A stretch of 64,000 nucleotides of DNA from NCBI GenBank assembly GCA_964017185.1, contig OZ024875.1, positions 51,229,986 to 51,293,985 on the forward strand, in the 5' to 3' direction. This DNA is from Rugalucina vietnamica. Taxonomy: Eukaryota; Mollusca; Bivalvia; Lucinida; Lucinidae. The notes beneath the pieces were generated by a model that searched no databases, was not told the origin of the DNA, and saw only the letters and a program-made list of their open reading frames with translations. The translations under genes and the position numbers were made by a program. Below, in pieces: positions 10,698 to 21,259 of this stretch (the first letter of the stretch is position 1; each line of letters begins with the position of its first letter).

Positions 10698-11399
10698 ATC
10701 TTCTCGCTTTGAATGCTTTACTGCTTCCAAAGGATCTAACAATTATTTTTATTTATAGACAGTATAGACATTATGTCCAACGTGCAGAGTCGTTCAAATC
10801 GACAACTTTGATCAATGGAATATGTCGCAGTATGATTTTCTGCGTTCATTGTAATCGCATTTATTGTCCCTGGTGAGCTTTTGTTATCCAATATTGCACA
10901 GCGGCATAGCCGTATCACTTCCTTCCTTAGATTGCAAAGAAACTATCTTTTTCCGTATATCAAGGACATATAATGAACGCGCTGTGAAATACAAGGTGAA
11001 TGAACAATAAACCAAGATTTTAGAGCGCCAAATGGCATGTGTAATATATCTCAATATTAATATCCCTTCGGTGTAATATAGAATCAGTCCAGCTGAGCTG
11101 GAATCTATTTAGAATATTGTCACTCATGATTCAGGGACACATTAGGAGATCTCATATAAAGTTGTTTTATCAGGTTTTCATATCTCACTTATGATAAATC
11201 TCTTGTGTCAATTGGTTTTGCGTAGAATTAACCAAACAAGAAGCTTAAACAATTGTATCGTCGACGAACAAACGGAAACTGTATGGAAGTCGACGGTCCA
11301 AGACGACTGTTTTAGAAGACATTGTTATTTCTGGTACTAATTTGGAACACTCATCCGGATTATGTTGATGACGTGGTTTGCTGATCCCACTTAGTGTTG

Positions 11400-11614
11400 G
11401 TCACACCATTACGAAAACATGCCCATGCAATGTACAGAGATTTTTTTTAAGTTTTAAGAATGAAAATTTTCAGTAGAAAATATTTGATATTTTTCTTATT
11501 TTTCTCAAAACATAGATTATGGTTACACGTTAGAACCGCCTCGGCGATTTTCAGTTAAATAAACTTAAAACAGTCTCTGTACATTGCATGGGCATGTTTT
11601 CGTAATGGTGTGAC
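11400..11614. mobile_element. Foldback element (MITE-like) with 41-bp inverted repeats, copy A
   Basis: The left end (11,400-11,440, starting GTCACACCATTACGAAAACA) is the exact or nearly exact inverted complement of the right end (11,574-11,614). The centre carries AAAACATAGATTATGG and TAGAACCGCCTCGGCG, shared with related partial copies at 7.8 and 8.6 kb. No coding capacity and no clear target duplication. B has it at 25,660-25,873. Confidence 0.8.
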
Positions 11615-11783
11615 TTTGTTGTCTGCACTATATCATCGTCGGTAAGTATCGTTTTGGGTCGCATCAACAGAAAACTACCTGCGTTCTCAATACTGCGATC
11701 CTATGACGGTAACAATATTAGACCACGTGCTGCACATGGCACTGGAAAAATGTGTGAAGCAAACAGGCACCTACAAAACTTCA

Positions 11784-11873
11784 TCACGTGAGTTCAAGCG
11801 GCACGGTCAAAGTATTATCCTATAGAACAAGCAGCAGCACCTTTTCTAGTGTTTACAAAACTTTGTCACGTGA
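11784..11873 (+). promoter_or_regulatory. 82-bp upstream repeat with TCACGTGA E-boxes, two units (gene A)
   Basis: The palindrome TCACGTGA occurs at 11,784-11,791 and 11,866-11,873, exactly 82 bp apart, inside a repeated sequence (GTTCAAGCGGCACGGTCAAA, then AACAAGCAGCAGCACC). The last box lies 289 bp before the sulfotransferase ATG. A further CACGTG is at 11,724-11,729. CACGTG flanked by T and A is the class bound by USF and MITF/TFE-type bHLH-zip factors. A TATA-like stretch follows at about 11,958-11,970. A regulatory role is inferred from motif and position. Confidence 0.5.
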
Positions 11874-12161
11874 GGTCAAGCGGCACGGTCAAAGTAATAG
11901 CACTGTTTTATACCAGCACATTATCCAAACAGCCTAGCACTTTTTTGTCTCCATTTATTTATATATATTTGCGTGATTTTGCATTTTGGACATTAAATTG
12001 TCGAGCGCATACATCTAAGAAAGCAAGAAGTATATTTTATTTGTATTTATTGTTAATTAATAACATATTTAATAACTGGCATTTATTGTCAAATCAATAA
12101 AAATATCTTCTTGATAAGCAGATACTTGGTGACGGAGTCGTCAGTATTCAAACTTTGGAGA

Positions 12162-13556
12162 ATGTCTCGAAAATTAAAGCAGATTTGTATTGTAGCGATT
12201 CTCCTTTGTTTTGTCGTGTTAGCCCGATATTTTATGTGTTTGTCTGGTAAATCAAAATGTGAATTCAGCCATATAGAGAAGAATGATCTACGGAACCGTG
12301 ATAGGTTTGAGAAAGGATATGAATTTCCTGATTCCAAAAGCAAAGACGTTAAAAGTACAGATGTTGCGCAGCTGCGAAAACAATCAACCGAGAAAGGAAA
12401 GGAAACGTTGAAGCAAACGATGGTAACAAATAAAACATCTGGGGTCATGAGACAACATGGGGCTGTGACTAAGTATGACATTATTTTGAGCGCGTACCAA
12501 CACAGTGGCTCGTCAGTTACAGGGAAATTATTCGGTAATCGCGAGGATACCTTCTACTTTTATGAGCCACTTTGGGAAATAGCAACGCACACCTTCTATA
12601 AAGGCAAATGTCTGTTTTGTAGAGATTTCAAGTACACAAATAACGATAAATGTATAAAAGTCAACAAAACATGTAACATTAACGCGTCAGTATTAGGAAA
12701 ACTCACTTCCGAGCTTACTGCCAACGGAGAAGATCGCACACCGGAGTCAAAAATTTGGAATGCATATCATAAAACACTTGAAGAATCTGTGACGTTTTTG
12801 CAAGGTATTTTCGACTGTAAGTTCCTTCAGTTTGCAGATTTTTTCTACGATCCGACATTGCACAGTCCTAGGTCACTGCATATGTATAAACTGTTTTCTA
12901 AAAGGGTAAGATGGGGCGATGTAGCTGAATGCAAAGAACCACAGAACATGCATTTAAAATCGTGCTTGGAATTGGCTGAGAAAACGTGCAACAAGGCAGA
13001 CCACAGGGTTATTAAGTCATTGAGAATGACTCTTGATAATGTTATACCACTGTTAGGAGCGAATCCGCGAATAAAAGTAGTTCATCTTTTTCGTGACCCA
13101 CGGGGAATCTTTAATTCTAGGGTTGGTGACGAAATGTTACATCCCCTAGACGATCAGAAATTACTGCGTCTGATGAGTGCGATTAAAACTACGTGTGACA
13201 GACATCGTATTGACTTACAGGCCACTGTAATGCTTAGTGTTAAGTATCCAGATAGGTTTAAGGCCATCCAGTACGAAAACCTGTATGCTGAACCAATGAT
13301 AAAAGGTGTGAAAGAGTTGTATGAATTCGCAGGCATGGATTACGGCAGTGAACAGCAACTAGAAAAACAACTGGACTCACAGATTAGAAAGGAATCAGAA
13401 TTTCATCCCTTCAAATATAGGACAACATTACCATGGAGTGTGGTTGCCATGTTCAACAAGGAGTGTTCGGACGTTCTGGATAGATTAGGGTATACACGTT
13501 TCAAGAACAAATCGCATCTGGAAGACCTATCGCAGTCAGGGTTTGCTTTGATGTGA
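12162..13556 (+). CDS. Carbohydrate (Gal/GlcNAc/GalNAc-6-O type) sulfotransferase, copy A
   Basis: Intact 464-residue single-exon frame for a Golgi type II membrane enzyme that moves sulfate from PAPS to a glycan. A short basic tail (MSRKLK) precedes a signal anchor at residues 8-27, then a stem region to about 100. The PAPS 5'-phosphosulfate loop is at 112-121 (YQHSGSSVTG) and the 3'-phosphate site at 306-320 (VVHLFRDPRGIFNSR). The C-terminal W425...LGY444 arrangement fits the CHST1/3/6-like family. The usual Arg before the first loop's S/T-G-S-S is His here. N-glycosylation sequons are at 90, 168, 174 and 449. The ATG is chosen because it immediately precedes the anchor, has A at -3, and upstream in-frame codons lack an ATG. 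The acceptor sugar cannot be told from sequence. Confidence 0.9.
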   Translation: MSRKLKQICIVAILLCFVVLARYFMCLSGKSKCEFSHIEKNDLRNRDRFEKGYEFPDSKSKDVKSTDVAQLRKQSTEKGKETLKQTMVTNKTSGVMRQHGAVTKYDIILSAYQHSGSSVTGKLFGNREDTFYFYEPLWEIATHTFYKGKCLFCRDFKYTNNDKCIKVNKTCNINASVLGKLTSELTANGEDRTPESKIWNAYHKTLEESVTFLQGIFDCKFLQFADFFYDPTLHSPRSLHMYKLFSKRVRWGDVAECKEPQNMHLKSCLELAEKTCNKADHRVIKSLRMTLDNVIPLLGANPRIKVVHLFRDPRGIFNSRVGDEMLHPLDDQKLLRLMSAIKTTCDRHRIDLQATVMLSVKYPDRFKAIQYENLYAEPMIKGVKELYEFAGMDYGSEQQLEKQLDSQIRKESEFHPFKYRTTLPWSVVAMFNKECSDVLDRLGYTRFKNKSHLEDLSQSGFALM

Positions 13557-14290
13557 AATCGCGAACTTGAGTATCAAGTTAAATAGACACTAATATTTCA
13601 CTACGTTTCATGACTTTCATCAACTGTTTCATATGCGGAAATTCGCTAGATTCGATATTTTACCTTATCCCTGCAAGAAATGTGATGTTTATTTAGATAA
13701 GGCCTGGAACGGTTATGCCATAAATCGGCAAAGCCGGCCACAGGTTGTGACAAATCACAGCCTTTCATACTTTAAGAAAGCCGGTCATCGGGGTTTCCGA
13801 CCAGGTCTGACACAACCCGACCAGTACAGTCACAGAAGAAAGCTAGCCGCTGAAATTTCGGATTTCAGAAGAAGAGAAAATGTACTATCCATGTAGCGAA
13901 AACAATTGCGCTTATCAGCTTCGCAGTTTCCCATGCGGTGGCTCATATTCGCCTTTTCTTTAAATCTATTTCAAGTTGTGCCGTCGAGCATATGAGTTGG
14001 CACAGGCTAACCACAGAGGAGCTCACGTGTTTAGATCCATAGATGACATTTATATCGGGCCCTGGAGAGGTTCTGCTACCGGGCGTGTGACACTCGAGCA
14101 TGTGCCAGGGAGACCCACCGAGATACGGGCGGGGCAGGGAGATGTAGTGCGGTTTCTGAATAACTGGGACGGATATACCGGGATTGGTACCAAACAAAAC
14201 CACACCGGACTTATACCTATGTTTAAAATAAAAAAAGTGTGTTTAAAATGCACAATTATTCCAGCAATATAAACAGCAATATAAACATTT
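13557..14290 (+). other. 3' flank of gene A, likely 3' UTR and degraded repeats
   Basis: No gene seen. About 13,781-13,946 resembles a worn GAGCCGC-type inverted-repeat element: it shares TTCCGACCAGGTCTGACACA, the AGAAGAAG block and a GCGGTGGCTCAT end with the better copy at 14,291. Small open frames are conserved in B, but the differences do not respect codons. Confidence 0.4.
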
Positions 14291-14490
14291 GAGCCGCTGC
14301 ATGAGAAAACCAACAATTTGGGTTCCGACCAGGTCTGACACAAACCGGCATGTACACTCACAGAAAATAGTTAGAAACTTGAAAATTTGGATTTTAGAAG
14401 AAGAAGGACTGTACTATATCTGTTTAGCGAAAACAAAGGCGCCTTTGGTTTCGCATAATGCAGATTGTTGGTTTTCTGATTCAGCGGCTC
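14291..14490. mobile_element. GAGCCGC-type MITE, copy A
   Basis: 200-bp element bounded by inverted ends GAGCCGCTGCATGAGAAAAC and the complement of GTTTTCTGATTCAGCGGCTC. Internal blocks GACCAGGTCTGACACAAACC and GCGAAAACAAAGGCG are shared with copies at 28,620, 50,028 and 63,350. I recall GAGCCGCG...ATGAGAAAACC ends as common in bivalve genomes, but that is memory, not a search. Confidence 0.7.
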
Positions 14491-14734
14491 GTTTAGTATT
14501 TTCCGCGTGGAAAATAACGCAAAGTCTTAAGGACTTTCTTCTTGACACATTTGCCTTGAGTTTAGAAAATATGCCAAACCTTTATCTAATTAGAGATAAA
14601 AGTGGGTACTGCTTTTAAGCTGAAACTTTGAAACACCATACCTTTAATGATGCTTTATAGATTGAGGCTGTGCATGGAGTATCAAAATATCACAACGAAA
14701 TGCATTTGAGTTTAAATCATGTCCATGCATATTG

Positions 14735-14845
14735 TTTGCTGGGGCGCGGGTCTAATGACCCGGCAGATCAACAGACCGCTGTGGTGCCGTGTTCTTGAGC
14801 AAAACGCATTTACTCTAAATGGTACTGGTTGATACCCATGAAGCT
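14735..14845 (+). repeat. Possible tRNA-derived SINE relic, copy A
   Basis: GCGGGTCTAATGACCCGGCA resembles a decayed tRNA B-box arm. It is followed by GGTGCCGTGTTCTTGAGCAA and later TGATACCCATGAAG, the order seen in widespread SINE bodies. B has a similar stretch at about 29,060-29,165. The resemblance is weak. Confidence 0.3.
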
Positions 14846-15241
14846 ATGAGAACGTCCTTACATGAATTTTTTTTTGGGTGGGACTTTAAACTACAGAAAC
14901 AGAAGCATATATAGAGTGATAACTCATTGGGTTGAACAGTGTTTCTTTAAGAGCATTGCTTGCATTTACCTTTTTATTTTGCTTTATGATTGAGTAATGG
15001 CTTTTCCAAGGTAATTAGAACCTGTTTCTCACTTTCGATGGGGACTTGAAAAGCGACTCAAATGTTTTCAGATAACGCGACGGACCTCTGCTTCTTGGAA
15101 ATTAACTAACCAGTAGGGCATCCAATGGGGATTTAAAAGACCTCAGTTAAAGACACAGACAATAACAGTGGGATTCAAATCGAGAAGTCGAACAAGACCA
15201 GTTAAAATTATAATAATTTAATTCAGAGTTCTTCACAAGCA

Positions 15242-15621
15242 GCGGCGCCCGGCGAATTTGCCGACTACTCCAGAGAGTGGGGCTGGCTACTTTTTACCGA
15301 TCTTGAAGTTTTTCCTATTCTACTTTCGTTTTTGTTACAAAAAGCGTGTTCAGAGACTTATGGCCTTTCGATTCAGACTCGGGTGCATTAACCACTAAAC
15401 CATCATGCTACTCTGTCCAAGATGTTCCCTCGTGTCCTTCGACAACTGGGATCAAAGCGCATCGAAATCATTGCGATATTACCGTGACAAGAATTTATAA
15501 TTTATAATGGCATTGATAATGGTTGGATTCACTTCATACACTGTACGGCTGTGGTTCAACTTATCAAGCCACGATCACTTGCAATAAAACATACTTAATA
15601 ATAACAAATACATATTCTGAC
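15242..15621. other. Unique spacer between copies A and B
   Basis: Not repeated elsewhere in the window. On the minus strand, 15,376-15,416 reads like a tRNA A-box region (ATGGTTTAGTGGTTAATGCA), perhaps an old tRNA-derived fragment. No matching B-box at the proper distance, no gene. Confidence 0.4.
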
Positions 15622-16271
15622 AAATTAATATGTTATTACAAAAAAGAGCTATGAAAATTTCTTCGCGTTTTTGATATGGTCATCGGCGCTTTCGTAACGC
15701 ACCGGTGGCATTATTGTCTCTTACAAACTTGAAGAAACGAAAGCTTAAAACGCTTATAGTACAGCTGACAAATTATAAGTTATGTTGTATTGCTTTATTT
15801 GCTTATGTTGTATTATGTTGTAAGACTTTTTAGCTCGCATTTACGAAAGTACAGGAACAGCTATTGCAGTCACCCCGGCGTTGGTGTTGGCGTTGGCGTT
15901 GGCGTTGGCGTTCGCGTTGCTCATAAAAATGTTAAAGTTTTTGGTTAAAGTTTTTATAAGTCTATATCTCTTAAACATATTGATGGATCAAGTGGATACT
16001 TTGCATGTTGGTAGATATTGGTCTAAAGTTTTATGCTGTACCTGCATGATCTTGATGTCAAGGTCACGGACTTAGAAATTTTGCGTTAAAGTTTTTGGTA
16101 AAAGCTTTTATAAGTCTATATCTCTTGAACATGTTGATGGATCAAGTTGATACTTTGCATGGTGGCAGATATTGGCCTGAAGTTTTATGCTGTACCATCA
16201 CAACCCACATGGGTGACATTGAGGTCAAGGTCACGGACTTAACATTTTTGTGTTAAAGTTTTTGGTTAATA

Positions 16272-18332
16272 CAGGGTGATCCAGAATATCTGATACCATT
16301 ACAATCTCTAATAATTTTGTTTCAGCAGCACATAAATTATACTTAGAAAAACAATTGAGGGATATTGAACTTATTTCGATTTCATTGCAATGAATGTTAT
16401 TCCCTTTACCAAAATATTTTGAAAATCTGATAGAGCAGCCAATTCGCAATCGATCAGAAAGGAAACAAAATTTCACGGTTCCAATACAGTAATGCGCCAA
16501 ATGTAGCAGCCCTCTATACCCAAAAGTAACATGGTTATTTTTTCTACTGGATTCAGATTGCTGCAATCCTTTTCAGTCTTTTGCCAACCTTTTTAAACCG
16601 GCCATGGAAAAGTTTTCATGACCCTGTATCACCCATGAGTCAAAACGATTGCGATACAATGCCTGCTTATATGCGCTCAGATGGCACCCTTCAGTCAATA
16701 GGTTACAAAATTTGCAGCAATAAATTGACACTGGTGTGAAACTTTGATGTCAAACTCGACTACGAGAGGCAATCATAATTTTGCACACATAAATGTTTGG
16801 TAAACAATCTCCGAAAATAGGATTAATCATCTTCAAACGTTTTCGAACTTTGGGTATGGAGAATTGTGTCATTTTGGACTGTACTGTACATGGAACATTG
16901 AAGTGTGATTAAAATTAAACACACAGTTCGACAGCAGTATTATGGAACTGTCGACTACAACTATCTACACAATTAATAATTTCTTCTTAAATGTAAGAAA
17001 TACGACCAAAATCAAATATCCTTCAATTATTTCTCTAAGTATATTTAAATCTATATCAAAGTAATCTACAAAGATTCAAATTTTGTTTAGTATACAACAT
17101 TAGATACACACACAACTAATATGTAAAATAGAACTGTTCAAACAATTTCATAAAAGTTACATTAAGGCCTTTTATGTCGTCCATATTGGATTACAATGGC
17201 GTCAAGCTTGTTTTGATAGCTCGCCTTTTCTTGTGAGGGCACTTAAATGAAAATTCACCTCAATCAAATACTTTTTGAAAGCCGAAACGCTCTAATTAAT
17301 AAATGTTTTGAAAATTAACGCCACATATTCCTGCATAAGTAGCAGCAAACATTCACACGCGGACTGAATGAGACATCGTAATAACATTAATGTGACGTAA
17401 AATAACGAATTATGCAAAAAATCAAATTGTTTGATCTCTATTATTCAAAATGTCTTTACTTAAGGGAATGCCAATTGTCAAAATCTAATACTTGTATAAT
17501 TTTACCTGTATAAAGAAAAAAGGCGATTTTACCAAAGAGACTAGACATTCTTGAAACATTCTTGTATGGGCCATTCAAACATCGAATACAGATTATTTTT
17601 TGCCCAAAAGCCCAACTCTAGAGGGCTCAGCAACACGTACGCTTATCAGCATTGCTCAAGTTACTTCCTGGTTTGATTCCATTTTCATCCGTGTGGCATG
17701 CTGCGTAAATTTTAGGAAAAGTTATCACCATAAACATGATCTCCAATTTCTTGACTACATTCTTTGAAATTATTTCGAACAAAAAGTCAATATTTTGGGA
17801 GAAATCATACTTTTTACTATATCTGCTGTAAAAGGTTTTCACTGCAAATGATAAATAACATATTTTCCTCAAGTAACATGAATCTCTGAGTGGACAAACT
17901 TTCAAAGATTGTAGTCAGGCACTTGGAGAACATGTTTATTGTGACAGCTTCAACAAAATTTTATCCAGTATGGATGAAAACGGAATCAAACCAGGAAGTA
18001 ACTTTCACAGCGCTGATAAGCGTGTTGCTGATCCCTCCCAAGATGAGTATTTGGGCATAAAACAATCTGTATTTGATGTTTGTATGGCTCATACAAACAT
18101 TTGTCCACAAGAGCCAATCTTCTTAGAAAAAATGCCATTTTTCTTTATACAGGTAAAACTAAAACAAGTATTAGATTTTGACAAATGGTATCCCCTAAAA
18201 GTGCTTATCATCATATACCAAACAAAATTTGAATTATCACAGCCGACTGTGAATAAAGGTTTATTATGATATGCGTTTGTGGAACAAAATTATGTAAGCT
18301 TAAAATGGTATCAGATATTCTGGATCATCCTG
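16272..18332. mobile_element. Mariner-like non-autonomous element, copy B
   Basis: Same TIRs and TA flanks (16,270-16,271 and 18,333-18,334) as the element at 728-3,805, but 2.06 kb because it lacks the inserted ~1-kb block. No transposase frame. Confidence 0.65.
17464..18195. mobile_element. TTAA-flanked long-hairpin element, copy B
   Basis: Duplicate of 2,937-3,668. The left flank TTAA is intact (17,460-17,463); the right flank has mutated to TAAA. Confidence 0.55.
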
Positions 18333-19067
18333 TATGTAGGATCAAGTTGATGCATTGCATGTTGGTAGATATTGGTCGCCATCACACCCTAGTGACCTAG
18401 AGGTCAAGGTCATGGGTCAATTTGAATAGATTTAGTGCCAAAGCACAAGTCAGGCAAAGCTACGCTGTCCTGTAACAGCTCTTATTAGTTAGATGTAGTC
18501 GAAAGTACTGCCAGTATTAGTGACTATAAAATAATAGCAAACAAGAGTGACACTGGATAAATTTTGTTGGAATAAAGGCTACAATATGTATAATCTGATG
18601 ATAAGTTGATAATTAATTAGAAAGAAACATTAAGCTCTGGATAATTTAGATACAAAACATGATGTGAAGATTTGAAGAATAAAGCAATTGATCTTGTCAG
18701 ACCTTTTAGTGATAAACCAGCTAACATTACGTCATTATTCCGGAGATAATGTTGAACGAAACCTGATACATCCCACTATCTGATCTTCTCAGCCTCATGG
18801 TTATGATTAAAGACAAACCTTGAAGCAAATCCAATTTGATATACCTGCTAGAAACACGTCATCATTCTGAAGATGTTAAACGAAATGTGATAAATCTGAT
18901 CTAAGCCTCACGGTGATGTTTAAAGACAAACCTCGAAGCAAATCAAATCAAATATGATATAACGCCTGATAAATATCAATCAGCGGCGTGTTTTAATTCA
19001 GAGGATGGTGCAAGGATATAACCTACCATTTATTGATATATACAACCCTGGTCCAACAGTCGCTGTC

Positions 19068-19120
19068 CGTCTCCATATGACCTTAGTTGTTGGTGGGACG
19101 TTAAACCCCAATCAACCAAC
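19068..19120 (+). mobile_element. 53-bp SINE stub, copy B
   Basis: Same insertion as 4,580-4,632, with the 14-bp target duplication intact at 19,054-19,067 and 19,121-19,134. Confidence 0.65.
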
Positions 19121-19753
19121 CAACAGTCGCTGTCTCATGTTTGGTTGTGGAAAATAGAACAAAATCTTCCGTATTCCTGGTGATTTCTAATGGTGAAGTA
19201 AAATGATTTAAATGCAAATGCTCAAAATGTTTGGAATGGACAGGTCGATATTTAAGGGTCCATTATATATTTTATGGTGTTTTCGAAACGTTGGTAGTAA
19301 AGTCCCCCTCTATATAATGGATATTGACAAAACAACGTCTGTTTAGAAGTGTACATACGAAAAACTGATGTGATTGCGTTTTGTGTCCCTCAACAGTTTT
19401 GGTCATACGGAAACCGATTATGTAAAAAATAAAAAAAAGCATGTCCTTAGAATCAAAAGAATGATGCACAGAATATGTGACAAGGAAGCCCAGTTATCAA
19501 AGCAACAGGATGTCATTAAGCCAATCGTATGGGGTTGAGTGGCTTTCATGCACTCTGTCTGTTGTATATAAAGGTACAAGTAGGCAACGATCAGGAAAAT
19601 GCGCAATCAGAAAAAGATTCAAATGTGTCTCTTCAAATTGTTTATATGTATATGTTGTAAATAATACACTTGTTTATTCATTTTTACAAGCATTATTAAG
19701 GACCATATGTTAGACTAGCATATTTGCCAAATATGTTATCCTCTTCAAATAAA

Positions 19754-19795
<42 letters not shown>

Positions 19796-20344
19796 ATTAT
19801 TATTAAATAAAACTTTGTATGAAAGATTAAAGCAGAAAGCATCTTGTTCTTTGAAAATTTAAAACAAAATCATTCAAAATGAGGCCAGAAGAACAAGCTT
19901 TACTTAGATTCAAACAGTTAATGCTTTTTAAAACCTTTTGCTCGACTATGGGGGAATTAATTTCTAAGTTGTGCTCAGAAGCTTTGGTAGGATCAAACAG
20001 TGGTAATGTATTATTATCTGAAATAGAGATTGTTTACGTGAAATGTTCAGCAAATGCTTCAAAAACAATGTTTAGGTAGTGGCAGCCCCATTATCATCAT
20101 ACTTTTTCAATAATTTCCATTATGCTTTGTATCAGGGTTTTTCAAATTTCCAAATTATTAATATATACAATTTTATATTGCTTGAAATGCTTATTTATGT
20201 ATTATATAAGCCTCAATATCTTCATTTAAAGCACAAAAATTTTCAACATTATTCACATATCGTCGCAAGTTTTAAAATCTACGGTAATGCCGCTGCGTGT
20301 GTCTACATTCAACATTTTTTTAGCATTAGAGAGTTTATAATTAA

Positions 20345-20722
20345 GTACAAGTAGGCAAAGATCAGGAAAAGGCGCAATCAGAAAAAGATTCCCACTCCAA
20401 AAACCGAGGTGGGAAAAAACTAAATTAACAATCAGGTCCTTATACCATGAAAACATGTCGTAAGCTGAATGAGCAGCTATTTTCCCAATAGGTGGCCACT
20501 CAGTTACCTAAACTAAAAATATGAAAACTGACATGAGGAGCCAACAGCACAAACAATTTTAAGCACCAAGACATAAAACAACAAGAACCACCACAGAAGT
20601 ATCGTCTTGGAACGGTCAGTAACACAAAGTTACTGGCGGGCTTAAACCGTTTTTACAAGGCCATAACCTCACCCTCAGCTTCTGCAGTGGTTCATAACAT
20701 TTAGTTAGTTCTTTTGTCCTCG
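20345..20722 (-). mobile_element. Penelope-like element, 5'-truncated copy in B
   Basis: Duplicate of the insertion at 5,832-6,209, same truncation point and same flanks, so it was copied with the segment and is not an independent insertion. Confidence 0.8.
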
Positions 20723-21170
20723 TTAACCTATTAACCTATTTAGGAGTACATGTATTTGTAGTTTCTGGACTCCTACTTTTTTAATCATTCCTGCAGCATC
20801 AGCTGCATTATACAATAATGAATAGCATTCAGTTGCTAATAGCTTAATTGTGTCTAAAGTGATATTTTGACTGGTTTATATCATCGTTATTCAAGTTTTG
20901 TAAAAATGGTTCATGTTTAGACAAACAGCTTTACTGACTGTACTAATTCATGGTTTTCACTGTTTTCTTTGTTAGCTAAATGGTCACAAGATTGACAAGA
21001 AAATGAATTATGTATGTCACAATGAGCATCTCCAAACAACATAGCATCAGATTGATCATTATAATATAAAACTCTACTTGACAGAATTGCTTGACATTTT
21101 CAAATTATTCTTTTTCGGCTAACTTTTTGAAAAAAGAAAAGTACAGGGAGAAGGAGTGTTATTTATCTTT

Positions 21171-21172
<2 letters not shown>

Positions 21173-21256
<84 letters not shown>
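21173..21256 (+). repeat. Poly(T) followed by (GT)n, copy B
   Basis: 51 T (21,173-21,223) then about 16 GT units (21,224-21,256). Copy A has only the poly(T), so the dinucleotide tract expanded after the duplication. Confidence 0.95.

Positions 21257-21259
<3 letters not shown>

Larger units (their letters stand above)
9779..10754 (+). mobile_element. Hammerhead-ribozyme tandem array (retrozyme-like), copy A
   Basis: Three tandem units. Each contains a TTGGCCCCTTTGGGAATATG block, a GTCTGGCTTTCGCTG block, a 46-nt hammerhead-type motif, a GCTTCCAAAGGATCTAAC block and a GCAGCTGGTGTTGTGCCGTG block. The motif starts are 9,926, 10,274 and 10,652, giving unit lengths of 348 and 378 bp. The array interrupts the sequence GATGGTTT/ATAGACAG that is continuous in copy C (37,975/37,976), with TTT repeated at both edges. 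Tandem units of a few hundred bases, one hammerhead each and no protein, are the hallmark of retrozymes. Its mobility is inferred. Confidence 0.75.
72..15241 (+). repeat. Tandem segmental duplication, copy A (sulfotransferase unit)
   Basis: Nearly the whole interval is repeated at 15,622-29,460 in the same order and orientation, with mostly small indels and scattered substitutions (roughly 95-97% identical by eye). The left edge is the phrase ending AATTAATATGTTATTAC at about 75-90; the right edge is TTCAGAGTTCTTCACAAGC ending at 15,241. Copy A is longer than B mainly because of a ~1-kb insertion at 788-1,790. A unique 380-bp spacer (15,242-15,621) separates the two copies. Boundaries are by eye and could be off by tens of bases. 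Confidence 0.93.

Noticed and set aside
13633..13896. 87-codon frame after sulfotransferase A (and 28,000 region in B)
   Set aside because: B has a frame-ending change in the equivalent place, and the sequence partly overlaps a worn inverted-repeat element.
15376..15416. tRNA gene on the minus strand
   Set aside because: A-box-like sequence only; no B-box at the required distance and no cloverleaf.
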